A DNA stretch of 64,000 nucleotides, from positions 131,411 through 195,410 of the forward strand of contig CAKZXA010000004.1 of the NCBI GenBank assembly GCA_937922045.1, in the 5' to 3' direction. Positions 18,624 through 28,390 of the stretch are shown piece after piece; within the stretch, counting starts at the first letter, position 1; each line of letters opens with the position of its first letter. This DNA is from an uncultured Acidimicrobiales bacterium. Lineage in GTDB: Bacteria; Actinomycetota; Acidimicrobiia; Acidimicrobiales; SZUA-35. The notes beneath the pieces were generated by a model. It searched no databases. It was given only the letters and a program-made list of their open reading frames with translations, and was not told the DNA's origin. The translations under genes were made by a program, and so were the position numbers.

Positions 18624-20684
18624 ATGGCCGTTACCTTTGGGGGCTGCCCCCTCGATTGTCCTGATGCCTGCTCGTGGCTCGTCACCGTCAACGATGGCAA
18701 GGCCGAGAAGATCAGAGGCAACCCTGACCACCCGTTCACCCAGGGGGAACTGTGCAAGAAGGTGAACCCTTGGCTCACCTACGCGGCCGACGAGTCTCGC
18801 TTGCTTCAACCCCAGCGTCGGGTTGGCGCAAAAGGCGCCGGACGCTTCGAAACGATCTCGTGGGACGAGGCCATCGGCGAGATGGCCGACCGCCTCAGTT
18901 CTATCGTCGATCGTTCGGGCGGTGGCGCCGTGTGGCCGTTCGTCGGCACCGGCCACCAGGGCTGGATCCAGGGCAGCAGGGCTCCTTCGCGGATTTGGAC
19001 TCGAATGGGGGCAGCCAACAACCACGGCAGCATCTGCGCCATCGGTGGGGCAATCGGTATGGGCTACACCACGGGCTCAGGCGGATGGATGGAACCCGAA
19101 GAGTTCGCCGACGCTGGACTCGTGCTCATCTGGGGCTCGAATACAAAGATCACCAACCGCCACCTGTGGCCGTTTATCGAACAAGCCAGGTCCAACGGTG
19201 CGCCGGTGGTGGTCGTGGATCCGCTTCGCACCCGCACCGCTGAGGCCGCCGATCACTACTTCTCTCTGCGGCCTGGCACCGATGGTGCGCTCATTCTCGG
19301 TCTGTGCCGCGAGATCGTCAGAAACGGGGGTGCCGACGAGCGCTTCTTGGCCGAACGCTGCTTCGGTTGGGATGAATTCAGCGAAGCGCTCGACGAATGG
19401 ACGCTCGGTCGCACCGCTGAGGTCACCGGACTATCGGCCCGCGATATTGGTTCGCTGGCTCAGATGATCACCGACGCCCCTCCCCTGGCGGTCCGGGCCG
19501 GTCAGGGTATTCAGCGACATGCCAACGGCGGCCAGGCGATGCGAACCGTCTCATGCCTGCCGGCAATAACGGGGGCCTACGATCACCTCGGCGGCGGCAT
19601 GCTCTACAGCCTGGGTGGCGAACGCAGCGGCTTCAACCTGGAGCGCGGCCAGCGGCCCGAGCTCGGTCAACGAGCGCGAACTCTGGCCACCACCAACCTG
19701 GGTGAGAACCTGCTTTCTCTTACGCCACCGGTAGAGGCCTTGGTGCTCTGGGGCGCCAATCCGATGGTCTCGAACCCCGAAACTCAGAAGGTCCGAGCCG
19801 GCCTAAGCCGAGAGGATCTCTTTACCGTTGTCATCGAGATCTTCCCGACCGAAACGACGCTCTACGCCGACCTTGTTCTACCCTCCACGATGCAGCACGA
19901 GCACCTCGACATGGTCGGTTCCTACCATCACGGCTACATCCAGTGGAATGAGCCCGCCGTGGCACCGGCAGGCGAGAGCCTTGCCCATACGGAGATCTTT
20001 CGGCGACTGGCAGCGGCCATGGGCTACACCGAACCCGAGCTTTTCGCCTCGGACGAGGAGCTGGCCGCCGATCTACTCGACAGTGCCGAACTCCGAGCAG
20101 ACGGATTCACCCTGGAACATCTGCGAGACAAGGGCTACCTTGCGGTACGAGCCCAGGAACCACCGGCGCGACGTCGATTCGCCACCGGTTCGGGCCGGTT
20201 CGAGTTTGTGTCGGCGGCGGCGGAGTCACAGGGCCAGGGGCGACTGCCCCTGTACCGGCCACCGACCGAGGCGGCCGCACTTGCGCCCGGTTCCCTGGCC
20301 CTCATCGCGGCCGCAGGCGATCATCACATCAACTCAACTTTTGCTGGTACCGACAAGACACGGGCTGGTCGATCCGAGCCGCCTATCCAGCTCCACCCCG
20401 ACGACGCCGAGGCGAGAGGCATCGCCGATGGCGACATGGTTTCGGTGGCGAATGAACGGGGCTCATTCACCGCGAGAGCTCTGATCTCTGCCCACACAAG
20501 ACCTGGTGTGGCCGCCACAACCAAGGGCTGGTGGGGCCACCCCATCAACAACACCGTCGTCGAACGCGACGCCGACATGGGTTCCGGCGCCCGCTTTCAC
20601 GACAACGCCGTTCACATCACCCTTCACCCAACTGCCGGCAACCCACAAGGTTCACCGCTCGAGGAGACAGGACCACCCGCATGA
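18624..20684 (+). CDS. Molybdopterin (bis-MGD) oxidoreductase, DMSO-reductase family
   Basis: A 686-residue enzyme. The N-terminal [4Fe-4S] motif is CPLDCPDAC with a fourth Cys in GELCKKVNP. The molybdenum ligand is probably the Cys in NHGSICAIGG, in the place of the NapA/formate-dehydrogenase Cys. Further landmarks are VLIWGSNTKITNRH, LWGANPMVSNPETQ and a C-terminal molydop-binding domain (IQLHPDDAEARGIADGDMV). There is no Tat signal, so it is likely cytosolic. The ATG at 18624 is 59 bp after creatinase, and the stop overlaps the ureohydrolase ATG (ATGA). The substrate is unknown. Confidence 0.88.
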   Translation: MAVTFGGCPLDCPDACSWLVTVNDGKAEKIRGNPDHPFTQGELCKKVNPWLTYAADESRLLQPQRRVGAKGAGRFETISWDEAIGEMADRLSSIVDRSGGGAVWPFVGTGHQGWIQGSRAPSRIWTRMGAANNHGSICAIGGAIGMGYTTGSGGWMEPEEFADAGLVLIWGSNTKITNRHLWPFIEQARSNGAPVVVVDPLRTRTAEAADHYFSLRPGTDGALILGLCREIVRNGGADERFLAERCFGWDEFSEALDEWTLGRTAEVTGLSARDIGSLAQMITDAPPLAVRAGQGIQRHANGGQAMRTVSCLPAITGAYDHLGGGMLYSLGGERSGFNLERGQRPELGQRARTLATTNLGENLLSLTPPVEALVLWGANPMVSNPETQKVRAGLSREDLFTVVIEIFPTETTLYADLVLPSTMQHEHLDMVGSYHHGYIQWNEPAVAPAGESLAHTEIFRRLAAAMGYTEPELFASDEELAADLLDSAELRADGFTLEHLRDKGYLAVRAQEPPARRRFATGSGRFEFVSAAAESQGQGRLPLYRPPTEAAALAPGSLALIAAAGDHHINSTFAGTDKTRAGRSEPPIQLHPDDAEARGIADGDMVSVANERGSFTARALISAHTRPGVAATTKGWWGHPINNTVVERDADMGSGARFHDNAVHITLHPTAGNPQGSPLEETGPPA

Positions 20685-21670
20685 CGGATCAGACCCGGTC
20701 GGATCAAGAACGGCTGATGGACGGCATCTACTGGTACGGCATTCCCACCCTTTTCCGTTGTCCTCACGACGCCGACCCGGCGCAGGCCGACATCGGTCTT
20801 GTCGGTGTTCCTCACTCGACTGGCAACGGCACGACCCAACGCGATCAGCATCTCGGCCCCCGGGCTGTTCGTAACGTCTCGGCTATCGGACGGAGGGTCC
20901 ACGACCAGTTTCAGCTCGATCCTTGGGAACGGTGTCGCATTCATGATCTCGGTGACGTTCCGTTGTCTGAAGGTAACAACAATGAGCGTGCGATCGAGAT
21001 GATCACCGACTTCTATCGAACGATCGACGCCGCTGGCTGTCGACCGGTTTCGATCGGCGGCGACCATTCGATCACCGGCGGTATCCTCCAGGCCATCGCC
21101 GGGCCAGACGCCACCCTCACCGGAGGTGAGAAGGCGTGTCTGCTCCACTTCGACGCCCACACCGATGCCTTCCACAACGTCGACCACTTCATGGGCGCCA
21201 TCAAGTCCGCTGCCCATTGGGCCAGCTATCTCGCCACCGACGGCTTCGTCGACGCAGAGCATTCGGTTCAGGTCGGCATTAGAGGCAACGTCCGCTCGCT
21301 CGAATGGCTCGACCCGAGCTACGCCCTTGGCTACGAGGTCATCAAGAAGGTCGACTACGACCGTCTCGGCCCCGACGCCGTGATCGATGTTATCCACGAG
21401 CGCATCGGGGACCGGCCCGTCTACATCACCTTCGACCTCGACTGCCTCGATCCAACGGTCGCCCCGGGCGTAGCCAACATCGAGGCCGGGATCGAGGGTT
21501 TTGGGATGGACCAGGTGGTTCAATTGCTCCACTCGATGCGGGGGCGCAACGTGATCGGCGGCGATGTTGTCTGCCTGATGCCGACGGTTGATTCACCCAA
21601 TCAAATCACGAGCTATCGGGCGATGGCCGTGATGTTCGAAATCATCAACCTGATCGCCGATCAGCTCTGA
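20681..21670 (+). CDS. Ureohydrolase (agmatinase/arginase family)
   Basis: A 329-residue binuclear-metal hydrolase that releases urea from a guanidino compound. Metal motifs are GGDHSITGG, LLHFDAHTDAFHN and TFDLDCLDPTVAPG. The segment after the last motif (VANIEAGIEGF) differs from the GTGTPEPGG of classical agmatinases, so the substrate may not be agmatine; arginase, guanidinobutyrase and guanidinopropionase are alternatives. The ATG overlaps the stop of the molybdenum enzyme, so both are in one transcription unit, probably with creatinase. That context favours a guanidino acid substrate, which is inference. Confidence 0.88.
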   Translation: MTDQTRSDQERLMDGIYWYGIPTLFRCPHDADPAQADIGLVGVPHSTGNGTTQRDQHLGPRAVRNVSAIGRRVHDQFQLDPWERCRIHDLGDVPLSEGNNNERAIEMITDFYRTIDAAGCRPVSIGGDHSITGGILQAIAGPDATLTGGEKACLLHFDAHTDAFHNVDHFMGAIKSAAHWASYLATDGFVDAEHSVQVGIRGNVRSLEWLDPSYALGYEVIKKVDYDRLGPDAVIDVIHERIGDRPVYITFDLDCLDPTVAPGVANIEAGIEGFGMDQVVQLLHSMRGRNVIGGDVVCLMPTVDSPNQITSYRAMAVMFEIINLIADQL

Positions 21671-21683
21671 TCCGGGAGCCCGT

Positions 21684-21713
21684 AGCGAGGAGCTCGTTAG
21701 CGAGGAGCTCGTT
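21684..21713. repeat. 15-bp tandem duplication at convergent gene ends
   Basis: AGCGAGGAGCTCGTT occurs twice head-to-tail (21684-21698 and 21699-21713) in the 41-bp gap between the ureohydrolase gene (plus) and the DMT transporter gene (minus). GAGCTC is itself palindromic, so the repeat can form a small hairpin and may help stop transcription. It looks like a simple slippage duplication. Confidence 0.75.
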
Positions 21714-22611
21714 AGATGGTCGACAGCTGGCGGTCGATATCGGGATCAGGCACCGAGCGTTCGCGGAGAAACATCCACACACCGGCGGCCACGATGACGC
21801 CGCTGCCGACGAAGGTCAGAACATCGGGTATGTCACCGAACACGACGATCTGCAACCCGATAGCAAAAAGAAGAACCGAGTATCGGAAGGGCGCACTGAA
21901 ACTCAGATCGCCAACTCGAACGGTGATCACGCTGGCCAGATAGCCGATGGTGAGGAAAACGGCAGCGCCAAACAGCAGCCCGATCGACGATTGGGTCGGC
22001 GAACGCCAACCCTGCACAATCGTGACGACAAGTCCCATTGCTGTGATCGAGACAGCGGTACTAAAGGCGATTGCGAGCGAGGGGATGGTGGGGGCGATTC
22101 GTTTTGTTGTAAGCTCTCGGATCGTTATCAGACCGACGGCGACCAGGCCGAGGATGAACCATGGGCTGAAGTTGTCTGACCAGGGCTTGACCACGAGCAA
22201 CACGCCAAAGAAGCCGACTATCACGGCGCCAACCCGATGCACGCTGACCGGCTCTCCCAGCAAACGGGCCGCGGCGAAGGTGACCGCCAGCGGCGTGATC
22301 TGGATTACCGCGCTGAGGCCGGCCAACGGCAGCTGGAGCAGGGCTGTCAGATAGACAGCGGTGGCGAGCATTTCGGTAACCACACGGCCAGCGACCGCCC
22401 GATCGACGATGGCGACCAACGATGCAAGCTCGCCCCGCTTCAGCATCCAGATTCCGAGCACCGTAGTGATGCAGATACCGCGCATCAAGATCGCCTGAAA
22501 CAGCGGTACCTCGTCGGCGGCAAGCTTTATCAAGGCGTCATTTATGACGTAGCCCGCCATGCCTAGCGTCATCCATGCTGCACCCTTGACGTTGTCAGAC
22601 CTCTTGGTCAT
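21712..22611 (-). CDS. EamA/DMT-superfamily membrane transporter
   Basis: A protein of about 300 residues with ten hydrophobic segments forming two five-helix EamA repeats. The first begins at GAAWMTLGMAGYVINDALIK, the second near FILGLVAVGLITIRELTTKR. Such proteins export or import small metabolites; the substrate cannot be inferred. Starts at 22611 (MTKRSDN), 22662 (MFQRW, with AAGGTG upstream) and 22671 are all possible; 22611 gives the usual short N-terminus. Confidence 0.85.
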   Translation of the reverse strand: MTKRSDNVKGAAWMTLGMAGYVINDALIKLAADEVPLFQAILMRGICITTVLGIWMLKRGELASLVAIVDRAVAGRVVTEMLATAVYLTALLQLPLAGLSAVIQITPLAVTFAAARLLGEPVSVHRVGAVIVGFFGVLLVVKPWSDNFSPWFILGLVAVGLITIRELTTKRIAPTIPSLAIAFSTAVSITAMGLVVTIVQGWRSPTQSSIGLLFGAAVFLTIGYLASVITVRVGDLSFSAPFRYSVLLFAIGLQIVVFGDIPDVLTFVGSGVIVAAGVWMFLRERSVPDPDIDRQLSTI

Positions 22612-22688
22612 CGGCCCATCCAACCCTTGCGCCTGAGCCCTGGTGACCCATCGCTGAAACATTACCGACACCTTGAACTGCTGGAGAA

Positions 22689-24044
22689 CTAGTGGCCTTG
22701 TAGCCGCCGCGTCTTCTCGGGATCGATTTCAGCCGAGGGAAGCTGTGTTACGTGGACCTGGGTGATCTTGTGCCCATCCACTTTCATGACCTCGAGTTCA
22801 TGGCCCTGCACCTCAACCTGTTCCCCAATCGGAGGAACCGTTCCCGTCGCCGCCAGTACCAGGCCGGCCAAGGTCGTGACATCGCGATGTTCGAAGTGGA
22901 ACCCGTAGTCTTCTTCGAGTTCAGTGATGGTGGTTTCGCCATCGAGAGTGATCGAACCGTCGGCGTGCACAACAGCCGGAATATCGTGGTCACCCGCCGG
23001 GTCATCGATCACTTCGGAAATGATGTCATCGAGGGTGACAATCCCGATCGTGCTACCGAGCTCGTCGACGACGAGGCTGGCGTGAACCCGTTCGCTCTTG
23101 AACCGTTCGAGCAAAATATCAGCAGCGGTATTTCCTGAAACCGTTGGCAGACGACGAACGAGCTTGTTGAGGTCGAAGGGACCCGTCGACTGACTCACCC
23201 GCACGAAGTCTTTCACGTGTAGCAGACCGATGATGTGATCGAGGTCGCCCCGGTAGACGGGGTAGCGGCTAATTGTGGACGACCGGATCTGCTCGGCTAT
23301 CTCATCCCTGCTGGCCGACTCCTCGATGGCACGAATGTGGCTTCGAGATGTCATCAGCTCTTCAGCCGAAAGATCTTCGAGCTCGAAAATGTTGTGAATG
23401 ATCTCCGACTGCAGCTTGCCCAGTTCACCTTCCTCAGCGGCCTCCTCGGTGACGATCACCAACTCCTGGCTGCTGTAGAGAGACAGCGTTTTGTCGGGCT
23501 CGGGGATGCGAAGCATGCGCATCAGGGCCAGCGCAATCCAGTTGAGGAAGAAGACGGCCGGCCGGAATAGCAGGCTGAACGTACGCATGATCGGGTTCGC
23601 CCGGAGGCTTGTGCGTTCCGGCGACTGAAGCGCTAACGCCTTGGGAATCATCTCGCCCAAGACAACGTGCAGGAAGGTGATGATGCTGAGAGCGATGATG
23701 AAACCGACGGTATGGGCTGCTCCCTCGGACAATCCCATGCTCTCAAATGGGCCGTACATCCAGTGAGCGATCGCGGGCTCACCATACATACCAAGCCCGA
23801 TGCTGGCCAGCGTTATACCGAGCTGAGCAACCGCTATGTAGCCATCCTTGCCGGTGGGGCGATCGAAGACCTTGAGCAGCCATCGAGCTCCGCGATTGCC
23901 GCCTTCGGCGAGAGCTTGGAACCGACTTCGGCGCGAGCCAACAAGGGCGAACTCAGCAGCGACGAAAACACCGTTGACGAGCACCAGGAGGATCACGGCG
24001 ATGACGGGCAGAACAACGCCGGTGAGAATGCTTGCCGCGATCAT
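22689..24044 (-). CDS. CNNM/CorC-family membrane protein with CBS pair (second copy)
   Basis: A 451-residue protein: CNNM transmembrane domain (four hydrophobic stretches, residues ~5-200, with LVNGVFVAAEFALVGSRRSRF), a CBS pair (SRDEIAEQIRSSTISRYPVYRG and VVDELGSTIGIVTLDDI) and a C-terminal CorC/HlyC transporter-associated domain (DGSITLDGETTITELEEDYG). Homologues are called hemolysin-like and are linked to magnesium efflux. Its ATG overlaps the stop of the preceding paralogue (ATGA), so the two are co-expressed and may heterodimerise. Confidence 0.9.
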   Translation of the reverse strand: MIAASILTGVVLPVIAVILLVLVNGVFVAAEFALVGSRRSRFQALAEGGNRGARWLLKVFDRPTGKDGYIAVAQLGITLASIGLGMYGEPAIAHWMYGPFESMGLSEGAAHTVGFIIALSIITFLHVVLGEMIPKALALQSPERTSLRANPIMRTFSLLFRPAVFFLNWIALALMRMLRIPEPDKTLSLYSSQELVIVTEEAAEEGELGKLQSEIIHNIFELEDLSAEELMTSRSHIRAIEESASRDEIAEQIRSSTISRYPVYRGDLDHIIGLLHVKDFVRVSQSTGPFDLNKLVRRLPTVSGNTAADILLERFKSERVHASLVVDELGSTIGIVTLDDIISEVIDDPAGDHDIPAVVHADGSITLDGETTITELEEDYGFHFEHRDVTTLAGLVLAATGTVPPIGEQVEVQGHELEVMKVDGHKITQVHVTQLPSAEIDPEKTRRLQGH

Positions 24045-25378
24045 ACGTCACCCTCCGGAAGCATGAAGCTGGCCCGATCGACGAGCGTCCCGTCGACAGA
24101 ATCCACTCGAAGCCGAAGTTCTGTCACGAGCTCAGTGTCCTCGTCGTCCTCTGGATCGCCCCCCGATGATCGCATCGGCAATGGCACGTCGTCTCCGACG
24201 ATCGGCAGGCGACCAAGATAGCGCCACACATAGCCGCTGACCGTATCGATCTCGTCGGATGGCAGGTCGAGATCGAAGCGATCATTCACCACCGCGAGCA
24301 ACACGTCTCCACGGATCGACACCTCGGTGCCTTCGAGCGTTATCGGGTCGGGCTCAACGTCGAACTCATCGTTGAACTCGCCAAGAATTTCCTCGATGCA
24401 ATCTTCTCGAGTCACGAACCCTGACACGGATCCAAACTCGTTGACGACTATGGCGGCGTGAATGCCATCCTCAGCAAACTGATTGAGGAGAGGTGGCACC
24501 TCGAGGACTTCGCTCACCACCAGTCCTGGTTCGGCCACATCGGCCACCGTCCCCCTTCGGTTCTCACTAACCGCTATAAACAGATTCCGCAGCGTCACCA
24601 CGCCCACGATCTCTTCGCCACCGTCAGTGACGGGAAAGCGGGAGTAGGGGCTTATCGACAGCTCGGTCAACGCCTCGGGCAGCGGAGTGGACTGGTCGAT
24701 GGTGATGAGCCGCCGGCGAGGTGTCATGATCTCCCGAACGAGCCTCTTGGTCACTGCCAGAGCACCGGCGAGCATCTCCCGCTCAGCCGAATCGATCAAG
24801 CCCCCGTCGGCGCTCGCCCGATAGAGGCCAGCCAACTCTTGGGGCGAGTGAACGTGTGAGTGGGAATGATCCACGGACAAACCGAGCCAGCGCATGATGG
24901 CGAAGGCCGACCCGTTGAAGACGATGACCAGCGGCCGAAGAAGGATCCGGCTGATTCGCATGGGCGCAAGCGTGGCCATAGCCAGCGGCTCCGGATACCG
25001 AAGCGCAACCGTCTTTGGCAGCAACTCACCCAAGACCACCTGAAGCGACGTGATCAGCAACAACACGACGACGATGGCAACCGTCGAGCTAGCCGACCCA
25101 AACCACCTCTGAAAGAGAGGTACGAGTTGAGCTTTACCGTAGGCACCAGCGACCAGACTGCTCAACGTGATGCCAATTTGGCAAGCGGCCACATAGTTGT
25201 CGAGCTGCTTGGGGTCTTGGAGGATCGCCAACAGCTTGGAGGCTGACCCGCTTCCCGATTCGGCATTCTCTTGGACTCTGGACCGCCGGGCACCAACCGT
25301 CGCGAACTCGGCGGCCACGTAGAGGGCGTTAAAGCCCACCATGACCAAGATCAGTAGCAGCACTATGAGCGGATTCAT
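24041..25378 (-). CDS. CNNM/CorC-family membrane protein with CBS pair (first copy)
   Basis: A 445-residue paralogue of the next gene with the same order: CNNM transmembrane domain (VGFNALYVAAEFATVGARRSR), CBS pair (LTELSISPYSRFPVTDGGEE and VVNEFGSVSGFVTREDCIEE) and CorC C-terminal domain (VSIRGDVLLAVVNDRFDLDL). The ATG at 25378 begins directly with the first helix, so the longer open frame upstream is not used. A His-rich loop (SVDHSHSHVHSPQEL) in the linker before the CBS region could bind metal. Confidence 0.9.
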   Translation of the reverse strand: MNPLIVLLLILVMVGFNALYVAAEFATVGARRSRVQENAESGSGSASKLLAILQDPKQLDNYVAACQIGITLSSLVAGAYGKAQLVPLFQRWFGSASSTVAIVVVLLLITSLQVVLGELLPKTVALRYPEPLAMATLAPMRISRILLRPLVIVFNGSAFAIMRWLGLSVDHSHSHVHSPQELAGLYRASADGGLIDSAEREMLAGALAVTKRLVREIMTPRRRLITIDQSTPLPEALTELSISPYSRFPVTDGGEEIVGVVTLRNLFIAVSENRRGTVADVAEPGLVVSEVLEVPPLLNQFAEDGIHAAIVVNEFGSVSGFVTREDCIEEILGEFNDEFDVEPDPITLEGTEVSIRGDVLLAVVNDRFDLDLPSDEIDTVSGYVWRYLGRLPIVGDDVPLPMRSSGGDPEDDEDTELVTELRLRVDSVDGTLVDRASFMLPEGDV

Positions 25379-25557
25379 CTGAAACCTTGGGCTGGACAAC
25401 AACGAGAACTGGGACGGCACGTTTGCTGCCGCACCTTTCCTTGCGGGACAGACTACCGCTCACCGGCGTGCTCCAAGTGAAAAAGGGGGATCACCCTTCC
25501 AACAAAAGTTCGGACAATCTCCTAGGCCAGCCGAAGTCGCCGTTGTATCCTCGTACT

Positions 25558-27240
25558 ATGGCTGCCCAAGAGTCGATTGCGCTCATTGAAACGATCCGAC
25601 AAAGTGTCATCGGCGGTCACGACATGGTCGACGGTCCGTTCGGGCCGCGTCCTGTGGTCTATGCCGACTACACCGCGTCAGGGCGGGCGTTGACCTTCAT
25701 CGAGGACTACATCCGAAACGCTGTCCTCCCCCTCTACGCCAACACCCACACGGAGTCGTCCGGCACGGGGCTGCAGACCACCCGCTTTCGAGAAGAGGCC
25801 AGGCAGATAATTCGCGACTGCGTTGGGGCTGACGAGGACCACGCCGTTCTTTTCTGCGGCAGCGGCTCGACCTACGCCATCGCCAAGATCATCGGCGCCA
25901 TGGGCCTTTCGATCCCATCAAGCCTCGATGACCGCTACCACTTCTCCGACCAGATCGACGAGAGCGACCGGCCCGTCGTTTTCATCGGACCGTTCGAGCA
26001 TCACTCGAACGAGTTGCCGTGGCGGGAATCGATCGCCGACGTGGTGACGATCAAGGAAGACAGCGACGGCCATATCGATCTCAACCAGCTTCGAGAAGAG
26101 CTCGAGCGCTATCGCCAGCGGCCACTGCTGATCGGCTCATTCTCTGCTGCCTCAAACGTGACCGGCATCATTACCGACTGCGATGCTGTCTCGTCTCTCC
26201 TCCATGAGTTCGGCGCTCTCGCGTTCTGGGATTTCGCCGCCGCCGCGCCCTATGTCGGTATCGAGATGGGCTCACCCGGCGACGGACAGTCCTACATGGA
26301 CGCCGTGTTCATCTCTCCTCACAAGCTGATCGGCGGCCCCGGCACACCAGGTCTCTTGATCGCCCGTAAGGAGCTCTTTGACAACCGCGTTCCTGTCGTT
26401 CCGGGAGGTGGCACCGTAACCTACGTCAACCCCGAGGAGCACGACTACGTCCCCGACGTCGAGCATCGCGAAGAGGGCGGCACGCCCGCCATTATCGAGT
26501 CGATCCGGGCAGGCCTCGTCTTCCAGCTGAAAGAAGCGGTGGGGGTCGACGCCATTCGCGAGAAAGAAGAAGACTTCGTTCGTCGAGCGATCGACCGCTG
26601 GTCGGCCCATCCTCGCATCCAGATTCTGGGCAGCAGAGACGCCGAACGTCTGAGCATCGTGTCCTTCGTCGTCGCCGCCGAGGACACAACAGGTTTCGCC
26701 TATCTCCATCACAACCTCGTTGTCGGCATCCTCAACGACTTGTTCGGCATCCAGTCGAGGGGCGGGTGCTCCTGTGCCGGACCCTACGGCCACCGACTGC
26801 TCGGCATCGACCTTGAACAGTCGCATGCCTTCGAGCGCGAGGTCAGCCGGGGCTGTGAGGGCATTAAGCCCGGCTGGGTCCGGGTGAACTTCAACTACTT
26901 CATCGACGAAGACACCTTTGAGTACATTCTGGCCGCTGTCGAGGCGGTGGCGAACCATGGGCATCGTCTCGTCAACTGCTACAGCTTCGAAGCTTCGTCA
27001 GGGCTTTGGCATCACCATGCGGGGCCAACCGCACCTCCGATGAGTCTGAATCACATCAGCTACGACACCGGCACGATGACCCACGACGACAACAGAATTC
27101 GTGGCGCATCGAGGGGACTGCTCGACTATCTGAGCGAGGCCGAGCAGCAGATGATGGACGCCTCATGCCTCTCGACGAGCTCGGCTTCCGTCGAAGCCCT
27201 CAACGAAGACTTCGAGTCGTTGCGCTGGTTTCCGGTCTAG
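25558..27240 (+). CDS. Class V aminotransferase-fold PLP enzyme (cysteine desulfurase-like)
   Basis: A 560-residue PLP-dependent enzyme. Landmarks are YADYTASGRAL at the start, GSGSTYAIAKII for phosphate binding, FWDFAAAAPYV with the PLP-ring Asp, and the Schiff-base Lys in SPHKLIGGPGTPG. A Cys-containing stretch GIQSRGGCSCAGPYGHRLLG lies where SufS/NifS enzymes carry their active Cys loop. It is longer than typical SufS (about 400), with an extra C-terminal ~90 residues. No Fe-S assembly genes are adjacent, so the role could be desulfuration or another class V reaction. The ATG at 25558 starts the conserved part. Confidence 0.85.
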   Translation: MAAQESIALIETIRQSVIGGHDMVDGPFGPRPVVYADYTASGRALTFIEDYIRNAVLPLYANTHTESSGTGLQTTRFREEARQIIRDCVGADEDHAVLFCGSGSTYAIAKIIGAMGLSIPSSLDDRYHFSDQIDESDRPVVFIGPFEHHSNELPWRESIADVVTIKEDSDGHIDLNQLREELERYRQRPLLIGSFSAASNVTGIITDCDAVSSLLHEFGALAFWDFAAAAPYVGIEMGSPGDGQSYMDAVFISPHKLIGGPGTPGLLIARKELFDNRVPVVPGGGTVTYVNPEEHDYVPDVEHREEGGTPAIIESIRAGLVFQLKEAVGVDAIREKEEDFVRRAIDRWSAHPRIQILGSRDAERLSIVSFVVAAEDTTGFAYLHHNLVVGILNDLFGIQSRGGCSCAGPYGHRLLGIDLEQSHAFEREVSRGCEGIKPGWVRVNFNYFIDEDTFEYILAAVEAVANHGHRLVNCYSFEASSGLWHHHAGPTAPPMSLNHISYDTGTMTHDDNRIRGASRGLLDYLSEAEQQMMDASCLSTSSASVEALNEDFESLRWFPV

Positions 27241-27314
27241 CGACTGCCCCGCGGCTGGTCTCGCTTCCGATCACCATCCTTTAGGCCCAACGTTTCAGGG
27301 CCGATACTCGCAAG

Positions 27315-28386
27315 GTGAGGGTCCGCCTTCTTCTTCTCTTTGCTCCAATCGTTGCGATGATCGGCTTCGGGCTGTTGATCGTGGCGCAAAGCGCGGGCGA
27401 GATTCAGGACACGACGAAGGCTGAGCGCCAGATAGAGATCGTCGACGTCGTCGCTGATCTCGATCAAGCCCTCGGCCAGGAAGCGCTCGCCGCAACACAC
27501 TCTCACCGAGGGGTCGATGACCGACTTCCTGGTCAGCCGTGAGTTCACCGAAACCGACGCCCAACTCAATCGCCTCTACCTTGCTATCCCCGCCACGGTG
27601 CGGTCGCCGTTGATGAGCACAGCCGTCGACGAAGTCACGACCTGAGCCAAACCGGCGCCGAGCTGAATCAGAACCAGCTCCTGGCGGTCTTGCTCCTCGT
27701 CGAGTCACGAAGTGCACACCTCGACGAACGCACGATCACCGATCTCGCCCTCACCTACCGTGTTTGGGCACCAGGACAACACGCCGCCGCGATCGAGGCG
27801 ATCGCCATCCAAGAGCAGAACATCTCGTTGGCCGACACCCTTCAAACAGATGAGGCGGCGCTCGCCGCTCTAGGCAGACTCGACCAGGTTCGCTAATCGA
27901 CCGTGACCACGCTTGACATCTCCTCGTTACCTTGACCTCGCTGCGCACCGCTCGCCGAACCCGCCTGATCGCTCAGGCGGCCAGGGGTCTGGCCGACCGC
28001 AGGCCACGCGACTCCGCTACCAAGATGGTCGGCGGAAACGACGAGCTAACCACCGTTGGACGTACCTGAGGACCCTTCCTATCGACATTCTCAAACTCGA
28101 TCGAGAGTTCGTCAGCGGCGCGGATCAGAGCACGACCAACCAGTCGATCGTGAACGCGGTTGCCGACATCGCCCGCTCGCTCAACCTGACGGTGGTGGCC
28201 GAAGGCATCGAACGCCAGCAAGAACTCGACTGGCTGACCTCACTCGGGTGTCTGGTCCAGGGCTTTCTTCTGGGCCGGCCGGTGGACAACGAACGCGCCA
28301 CGGTCTTTCTGGCCAAGCGCCAAGGTCGCCCCGATCTCATCGGAGCTCAGCCAGGTTCCAACCCCCGGCCAGAGATCAGGGTGTAG
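27315..28386 (+). pseudogene. Decayed membrane sensor with C-terminal EAL (c-di-GMP phosphodiesterase) remnant
   Basis: Coding fragments in changing frames. The first (27315-27542) starts with a transmembrane helix (LLLLFAPIVAMIGFGLLIVA) and a sensor-like helical stretch. A second (about 27690-27896) continues a helical sensor region. The third, ending at 28386, contains a recognisable EAL-domain end: LPIDILKLDREFVSG, TVVAEGIERQQELDWL and LGCLVQGFLLGRPV. The EAL active-site half and any GGDEF domain are missing. This looks like one large signalling protein that suffered frameshifts and a big internal deletion. It explains the 1.1 kb between the aminotransferase and DUF4399 genes. Confidence 0.75.
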
Positions 28387-28390
28387 GCAG

